The notes beneath the pieces are model-generated. The model worked only from the letters and a program-made list of their open reading frames with translations. It was not told the DNA's origin and did no database searches. Made by a program: the position numbers and the translations under genes. 64,000 bases of DNA, taken from positions 32,267 to 96,266 of the forward strand of contig MU616586.1 of NCBI GenBank assembly GCA_025201705.1, read 5' to 3'. Of this stretch, positions 57,314 to 64,000 are shown piece by piece (positions within the stretch are counted from its first letter, which is position 1; every line of letters starts with the position of its first letter). The stretch comes from Dissophora ornata (Eukaryota; Mortierellomycota; Mortierellomycetes; Mortierellales; Mortierellaceae).

Positions 57314-58527
57314 AGATGAAGCGAATAAAGTAAAGAAAGCGCGTTGATGGAAGGAATGAAATTCAGGACCTTGGGCGCGCAGTGCTCACACGACAGAGTT
57401 TGACCAAGTCAACAACACTTTTCGCGACAATGAAGAATGAAGACTCGTCAACATACCCCTGACATTCCTGCTGGCGGAAATAGCAAGCAGATCATTATTC
57501 ATGTTCAAATAAACGAGGGTTGATGACTTGTCCGTTCATTCATTTTCTCACACTGACAACGCTTTTTTTTAGTCATGTAAACAAACCCAGGTGTATGCAT
57601 GAAGAGTGCACACGGCACACGGTTGCTTATTGGCGATGTTCAAGTTGTACGTGTTTACAAACCACATATTCGCGCGTTTGTTTACGTTGAGGCAACGCCC
57701 AAGCCAGCCAGCGTTACAGCAAGAGTGTGAGGAAAGCTAAGAATTCAGTAACGAATAATATGCAAACTTTATTCGTCGCCTACCAAAACGAGAGCAAGAG
57801 CTATCCGGCTTCCATCGAATGCCTAGCCAGGAAAATACTAAAAAAAGGTATAATTTGGGCGTGCATCCTTGGCTAATTTCGCCTCGAAATGATTTATTGG
57901 CTATTGGATGCAATACAGTTGCCTTGGCCCGGCTACTGTAAACAAAGGTCACCTGGAGTGCACCAACCTTCAACCTTCGCACCAAGATTTGCCCGCTCGG
58001 ATCACAGATCCTAAAGCTGAGCAATAGAGATGGGGGAAGGGGCGAGGAAGTGGGTGTTGTCCATCAAACATTGCCCATTATGCATTGCAAGGGAAAACTC
58101 TAAAAGGACATTTGCCTTTCCCTCCACAAGGAAGGCTCGTCATACCTTCTTGTGGAACAGCCCCTGGCCAAGTAATGCCGGCTGACGAGAGATCACACAA
58201 GACCAAAAAAAAAAAACTAAAATAAAAGCCAGAGCTCGTTTTCCTTGGCTACATCTCTATTGTTGTCATATGACTCTGTATCCCTGTGCAGCGGCGGAGC
58301 ATTGCGCCGCGGACATTAGATGGGAGCCATCTAGTTGGGCCCTTGATTCTACTTATTCCAAATAGCCCCTTCCTTCTTTCCTTCTCCTCTTAACTTCGTT
58401 CCACCGCACTCGCACCCTACACCACCATCCTCATCATCACTCTCTCTTGCCCTGTCTAACGTCAGCCCCACATTTTCGGACTTTTACGAACAGCAAGCGC
58501 ACTCTTTTAACCTTCTCAAGAACCTGA
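57314..58527. other. Intergenic interval and INSIG leader
   Basis: No gene could be supported at 57314-58350. From 58370 the plus strand is C/T-rich (CCTTCTTTCCTTCTCCTCTT) and forms the leader of the INSIG gene. Confidence 0.45.
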
Positions 58528-59921
58528 ATGTCAAAGGTCCTCGACTCATCACCATATTCACATTCACCCAACATGGAGCACGACCTTGACCTCGACGTCG
58601 GATTCGACATCGGCTTGACCAAGGAGGACCTCCTCCTGTCAACACTCACGCCGTCCTCGTCCTCATCCTCTCTCTATCAACTGCTTGAACAACCACATCT
58701 CTACCGTCGAGGACTCCCCTATGCTACGACGATGGTTATCACCACCACTACTACGACTACAACTACGACCACATCAGCACCTTCCTCGCCAACAGTACCA
58801 ACAGCGGCAGCAACAACAAGTCCAGCGTCTGCAGTCGACAAATCAATATCGAGAGCACCTACGATGAGCTACGATCAATATGCGAGGGATCAAAGCGAGG
58901 ATCTGTCGTTCCTACCAGGATACCCATTGGTCTCCGAGGGTCCATACCTATTCGTTTTTGATGTCGCAGTCTCTCTCTACTATCCTATTCGGGCCCTGAT
59001 CCTGTTTGTGCTCGGCTTCCTGTTCTCACTTGTCATCGATCATCTGCAAACTCAGCACAATCTGGTCAAGCATCCAAGTAACATGCACCAGCTCTGGGAC
59101 ACGGCCTCTTGGCTACCCCCGACATGCGGAATTTCGGCTGTCTTGGTTGGGACAGTCTACCCGCTCGGGGACTACCTCTGGTGGGGCCGACGTGTGCAGG
59201 GAACTAGTCGAGACTGGTCAAGTGTCATGAGGTAATTGGAATACAAACCACCCGAGAGCAATAGTTTCGTGATTTTTGGTGGCACCTAAGAAAAACCGAG
59301 AGTGGAAAGACGTTTTGTCTGTCAAACTCAGTCGGTCCCACATGACACAAGAGCTCTGGGTGTACTTCATTTGGAAATAAGCATATGAGAGTGTCTTGGG
59401 AAACGGAAATGGCTGACTAAATATGTCAATCACTCTAAACCATAGATGCTTCGGAGGGTTCATCGGAGTCAACTACGCCGCATCCAAGTTGCCGTGGACA
59501 AGCAGCCTTCAAGTGTCCTGCACATTAGCATTGATCTCGGTCGGACTCTGGTTCTGGTTCGACCGCACATTCCACGGATTCGTGATCTCGCTCACAGTCG
59601 CCTCCATGGGCACCATGGTCGCATACTTTCTCGTCCTCAATGGATGGTACAGGTACATAAATTGAAGATAGTGAGACAAAGCTTGAAAATCAAATGCTAT
59701 CACGGAACAACGGCTTATTTATATCCGCACTCACCCCCTCTTTAATTTTGGTCAATACTATTAGTTTCACACGGGCCGACTTTTTTGGCGTCGGGTCATG
59801 GATTCCTTGTATACTGTATTCATCATCGGTGTGCTTTGGCAGCATCGGACGGCAATTGGATGTAGTGCCAGCGACGTGGTATGACTCGAACGCAGCACGA
59901 GTCCATGTCAAGTCCGAATAG
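58528..59921 (+). CDS. INSIG family ER membrane protein
   Basis: Three exons, 58528-59231, 59446-59652 and 59765-59921, give 355 residues. The N-terminal 130 residues are disordered (Ser/Thr-rich with a run of 11 Thr, TTTTTTTTTTT). The INSIG core begins at YPIRALILFVLGFLFSLVID, continues with PTCGISAVLVGTVYPLGDYL, and crosses the introns with RCFGGFIGVNYAASKLPW, LISVGLWFWFDRTFHGF, LVLNGWYR and FFGVGSWIPCILYSSSVCFG, ending near SIGRQLD. This matches Insig-1/2 order and spacing, six membrane spans. Insigs retain sterol sensors (SCAP-SREBP) or HMG-CoA reductase in the ER; in fungi they adjust sterol synthesis. A second Met at 58573 (MEHDLDLDVG) is an alternative start. Confidence 0.95.
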
Positions 59922-60273
59922 AAAGTGTTAAAAAAACACACGAACATGTACACTATATATAGTAGCCACACTTTAACAACAGCAAACGTATACCCTCTCA
60001 ATACAGCGGATTACCATCCGCATATTTATCATATGTCGTTTTCCAGATTGACTGACAAGGTTGCATTTGGCACAGTTTTGTAGTTTCGCCCGAAATCAGA
60101 GCGGTGACTGCTAAAGGCTCAACGACGCCAACTCGACATCTGAGTTCGTGCCACTGTGTCTGCAGTTACTTCATCTCGCTCTTGGTCGCATTAGAGGGAC
60201 TTTTATCGTCAACAACAGGAGAGAGCATCAACTGAAAAAAATATCGCAGAGCATTGCTACAACGAGGACTGCA
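59922..60273. other. Short intergenic interval
   Basis: Separates INSIG from COG1, same strand. No gene seen. Confidence 0.5.
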
Positions 60274-63200
60274 ATGGCGACCAGCGGCACTCAGAGCAAG
60301 GAGCCGGTTAATGCGGACGAGCTGTTCATGAAATTGAGCGTGCCTGAGCTCAATGTTTATGAACGCAGGACAAGGTAGATGTACCGCTTTTTCTGGATGA
60401 TAGTATTCATCACCATGCCTCATCAGCATGGCTTTGAATGGTATTTCTGAAGCGCAATCTGACCTGAGATGAATGTGCTCTACACCTGATGCAACTAGGC
60501 AGGACATTGAGAATAAGAAGCAGGAGCTTCGGATGATGGTTGGGTAGGTCATCATAGATCATGGTCATGTTTGGCCGCGCTTTGCTCGGCCATACACGAA
60601 GCCATTGAAATCCAAAATAGCTCTTCCGATCATGCATGAAATGTGGCACTCATCTCATGCCTTCCACTTTCTCACCACAGTGAACGATACCGAGACCTGA
60701 TTGGTGCCGCAGATTGCATTGTTCGCATGAAGGAGACCGCGCTCGCAGTTCAGGACAATATTGCGCGGATGCGGAACTCGTGCGATATCCATGCGCTGAA
60801 GAGGAATGTTACTGCAAAGACAAAGAAGGCGCAAAGCGGAGCAATGGGTAAGGGTGCGTTTACTTGCGGCCCTGTGATGTCGTCGTACGAGTTCGCGTCC
60901 TGGCGGTAACGACCCATTGACACAGCATATTTATCACCTTCTTGATAGATGATATGAAAAAGTCATTATATACCTCGGCTGCTCAGATTAAACTCCTGGC
61001 AGACGTGCCTGAGCAGGTAAATGCAGGATTGAAAACAGCCGTGAAGTACAATGTTTTCTCTGACATTGACATGTAGCAAACCACTAAAATATTATGCCGG
61101 GCATGTTTTGACGATACTCTGTCTAGATCTGGCGGAACATGGAGAACCACAGCTACTTGACTGCTAGTCGACTTTACCTTATCAGCAAAGCAATCTACAA
61201 AAACCTGAATGCCGACATGGAGGACGAGGATAGCAAGTCTGTCAAAGTCATGGTATGTTCCACCTTTGCCATGCGCGACTCCAACTGCGAATCACGATTT
61301 CTTTTTTTTTTTTTTTTGGGTAACTAAACCAGACGGATGACACTTTGCAATCAATAGGAGACATTCCCAGTAGTTGGGCGACAATGGGACGCCGTTAGTC
61401 ATTTCAAGGCGCAGATTCTCAAAAAGAGCCACCACCATCTCAAATCCGCCAAGGAGTCTGACTTGGTAACGCAAAGGACAACTTACTGGATATCTGTCGT
61501 AATCTTTGAAGACGTTTGCAATTGTGATTCTAACATCCTACCTCCTGCCGATCTTTAGGATGTTATTGAGACGATATGCGCAATCATGTTGCTGGACGAT
61601 GTGACTACCAAGGACATGTTCCGACTCCTCTTGGCCCAACGCCAGACCGCCATCAGAGAAGTCCTGGAGACCAAAGGAGAGAACGTTGGACCGCAAATTG
61701 TGCAGGCGATCGACATTCTTCGGGCAACGCTGTTCCATGTTGGCCACGTTTTCCTTGAATCTGAACAGACTAAGGTGTCGCCACTGGTGAGGCATCTTAG
61801 GAGTCTCCAGCAAACGTTCTCCGCCCCATCCACGTCCAGCACCACCACAACATCTTCCTCTTTCACATCTGTTTCCTCTGCAGCCAGCAACGATCATATC
61901 CTGGCGCCTTCTGCCCTCCAGACGAACTCTACAGCAACGGCGCCCAACTTGACAGCGTCTGTTATTCCAAAACTATACCCAACAACGCCCAATATTCACC
62001 TCCTTGTGCGTTACCTCCCAGAATCGGTCCAGACCTTTACGCCATTTATCCATCTTGAAGGCCCAAGGGCCACATTCACACAGCAGGATGTTTTCCAGGG
62101 AGTACAGCGCTGGATGGAGGATATTAAAGCTATGTTCGGTGGCGGATTTGAGAGGCTCCTGCAGCAAGTTCAGACCAGCACAGAGCTTGTTGGCATCAGG
62201 TCGGAAGTATGGGCAGCCTTAAAGGAGGATGAGTATGCCTTGTTGGCATCGTCAATCTCATCCACTTCGACTCATAACGATAAAGCGGCGAAGAAGAGTC
62301 CGTTTAATGAGATCTGCAGAGTATTATTGGACGCACCTTTCAGCATCTGGAACTCAATCTTACGTCTGGGGTTTGTAACAACATTCCAGGATATTATCGT
62401 TTATTCATTGGAGGAGCTCTCAAACCAGCCCGAGAAGCTACTTCGGTCAAGACTTGGGGAGCTGGACCATGAGGAGGATCCTAATCATGACATTGGCAAA
62501 TTTATCTGGAACGATACGGCAGTTGCCAAGGGAGCTGCGCTTCCCAGCGCAACTGAGCCCTTGATCCAAAGGATCCGGGAGTATGTCGCCGGCAAGACGC
62601 ACTTAGTGGCGCAAGCGACTGGCGCCTTTGAAGGGCGATTGGATGCCATCCGGTCAGACCAAGAAAAGGCCCTGGCTTGTGAACTGCAGATTTCGGACGA
62701 AACTGGGGAAGAGGATGAAGACTTGGAGCGTGAGGGAGGTCTAGATCTATTTGGGGCTAAAGCGGACACGAGGGACTTGATCGAGTTTTATCAAAGACGC
62801 TGTGTCGAATGCATCAAAGCCTACACCTTGGGCCTAGAGCAGCTCGTCCAGGAAGCAGTTCACAAGCCAGAGAAGGCACGCAACACTATCCCGGCTTTGG
62901 ACAGAGCTATGACTGTGGGTAGAGTTGCTCTGGGGGTCGCATCGATGGGCTGGGTATTACAAAGGGCTCTGGCCTCGCCCCGTCGCCGTGGATCGGCCAC
63001 CAATTTTGCGCAAGCCCGTGCCGCAAAAGCGAGTGTAGAGGCTAAAGTCCAAGAGCTTGTAAATGGTCTGCAGAGGGTCTACCTGATTTCACACGAAGCC
63101 TGGATTGAGAGTGTGGAGTGGACATTGAACAGAGGTATCAGGCATTACCTCGAGGAATCGTCGTGGACAGACCTTGCAACGCTAGCCTGGGAGCCGATTC

Positions 63201-63875
63201 CGAGCGCTAGCTCCACCGCCGCGACAGGAAGCAGAGGATCTTCCCAGAGCTCGACGAAGCCGACAGCAGCTGCGACTGCAGGTTCAGATGAAGCAAAGAC
63301 ACTGCTCCCATTCCACTGCTCAACACGCCTTATCACTGCCCTGCATCAAGCTGTTCAAGAGATGCATCGCGGTGGCACTGGGTTCATGAGACCAGAGCTT
63401 ATCCAGATCCTGACGACGAAGCTGGCGTTCGTGATTTTGAGAGCTGTGGATCAGTTCCTGAACGAGGTCGTCGATCAGCCCGTGTCAGCATCATCGCCGT
63501 CTTTATCACAGGATCCTGAGAAAGTCCCAGTGGTACTTACGGAGAAGGGGGCAATGCAGCTGCTGTTTGATATCAAGTTCCTGAAACTGGTCTTTCAGTC
63601 GAGCATTGATAAAGACACAGAATTGGCAAAGGTTTCTCGGTCTGTCCTAGACCGCATCAGGGGACACGTAAGTCGCATCTTGCCTTTTCTGTGGTCGCGA
63701 TTTCAAGTCATTGTGCCACCCACAAAATTTAACAATCCATTTAATTTTATGATGAACAGATTGACCCTATTAACCTGGCAGTATTTGAGAAACCCCTGGA
63801 CACAAACGCCGATCGTCAATATGGCCGTGTGGCTGTCTTGCTCGGACTTTTGGTCCAACTGAACCCAGTTGAAAG
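60274..63875 (+). CDS. COG1: Conserved oligomeric Golgi complex subunit 1 (COG1), 3' end beyond the window
   Basis: Eight exons are visible: 60274-60374, 60499-60543, 60681-60847, 60949-61016, 61127-61252, 61358-61465, 61559-63667 and 63760-63875, giving about 946 residues before the right edge. The N-terminus carries the family block: ADELFMKLSVPELNVYERRT, then QDIENKKQELRMMVGERYRD and LIGAADCIVRMKETA. The long helical body includes QILKKSHHHLKSAKESDL and DVIETICAIMLLDDVTTKDM. The last visible exon reads IDPINLAVFEKPLDTN and VAVLLGLLVQLNPVE. The large exon 7 would read through to a stop at 63862 if the last intron (63668-63759, GTAAGT...AACAG) were kept; splicing restores family sequence. 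COG1 is in lobe A of the Golgi tethering complex for retrograde vesicles. Confidence 0.93.
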
Positions 63876-63978
63876 GTAATTACCGTCTAGCATACAGGAA
63901 GATTGTTTGAAAAAAAGGTCTTCTTCGACTCCAGGCACTGACTCTCTCTTTTGTGTCCTGCTACGAACTTTGTTATCC

Positions 63979-64000
63979 TATTTTTTTTTTTTTTTTTTTT
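63979..64000. repeat. Poly-T run at the right edge
   Basis: At least 22 T, probably the pyrimidine tract of the next COG1 intron. Being at the window edge it could extend further. Confidence 0.8.

Noticed and set aside
57340..57430. Possible third tRNA or tRNA-like repeat
   Set aside because: The B-box-like string is degenerate and no cloverleaf can be drawn.
1..64000. CRISPR arrays, rRNA genes, bacterial operons
   Set aside because: None seen; the window is spliced eukaryotic nuclear DNA.

Overview
The window looks like nuclear DNA of a filamentous early-diverging fungus, most likely Mortierellomycotina (Mortierella/Linnemannia-like). The genes are eukaryotic, with short introns (mostly 60-250 nt, GTRNGT donors, CTAAC/CTGAC-like branch sites), CT-rich leaders just upstream of start codons, many Gln/Ser/Pro-rich low-complexity proteins, and a gene set (INSIG, Pol delta p12, DUF155/RMD protein, PA-TM-RING ligase, Pho80-type cyclin) that fits a fungus but not a budding yeast. 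The phylum is inferred from style and gene content; no marker was searched. All exon boundaries were worked out by hand from splice signals and frame continuity.

Layout. 1-547: N-terminus of a Gln-rich probable transcription factor leaving on the left. 1.0-4.2 kb: gene-poor, with a possible F-box/LRR relic. 4.26-5.1 kb: acetate transporter of the Ato/Gpr1/YaaH family (minus). 5.1-8.97 kb: no recognisable gene. 8.97-11.2 kb: MFS transporter of the allantoate-permease type (plus). 11.4-14.65 kb: two translation genes in tandem on minus, OLA1 and uL13 (RPL16/RPL13A). 15.0-15.6 kb: an unexplained, apparently spliced and highly structured non-coding transcript. 15.65-16.7 kb: class I glutamine amidotransferase. 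17.2-21.1 kb: large PA-like/TM/RING-H2 ubiquitin ligase. 22.7-23.9 kb: NADPH-dependent alkenal reductase. 25.0-26.05 kb: decayed genes, including an SF2/RecQ-like helicase remnant. 26.5-29.4 kb: patatin-type triacylglycerol lipase lacking the expected catalytic Asp.

29.8-32.0 kb: acidic, Met/Gly-rich protein with a C-terminal RRM-like fold (minus). 32.0-35.26 kb: gene-poor. 35.3-38.1 kb: Pho80/Pcl-type cyclin. 39.35-40.0 kb: an unrecognised minus-strand coding frame head-to-head with DNA polymerase delta subunit 4 (40.2-41.1 kb). 41.65-44.0 kb: RMD1/RMD8-like DUF155 membrane protein. 44.9-46.6 kb: F-box protein. 47.4-47.9 kb: small two-exon gene. 49.2-50.95 kb: Cys-rich four-TM protein with a heptad-repeat tail. 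51.5-52.9 kb: family-16 protein methyltransferase. 53.3-54.9 kb: polyQ multi-TM protein. 56.39-57.31 kb: a near-perfect 0.9-kb palindrome carrying two oppositely oriented tRNA-Met(CAU) genes. 58.5-59.9 kb: INSIG. 60.3 kb to the right edge: COG1, which runs out of the window.

Functional links are loose, as usual in fungi: lipid and sterol handling (lipase, INSIG), Golgi trafficking (COG1), uptake (Ato, MFS), protein turnover (RING ligase, F-box) and translation (OLA1, uL13, tRNA-Met, methyltransferase). The most unusual items are the tRNA-Met palindrome, the structured spliced RNA at 15.0-15.6 kb, the Asp-to-Tyr change in the lipase, and the scattered coding relics in the intergenic space.
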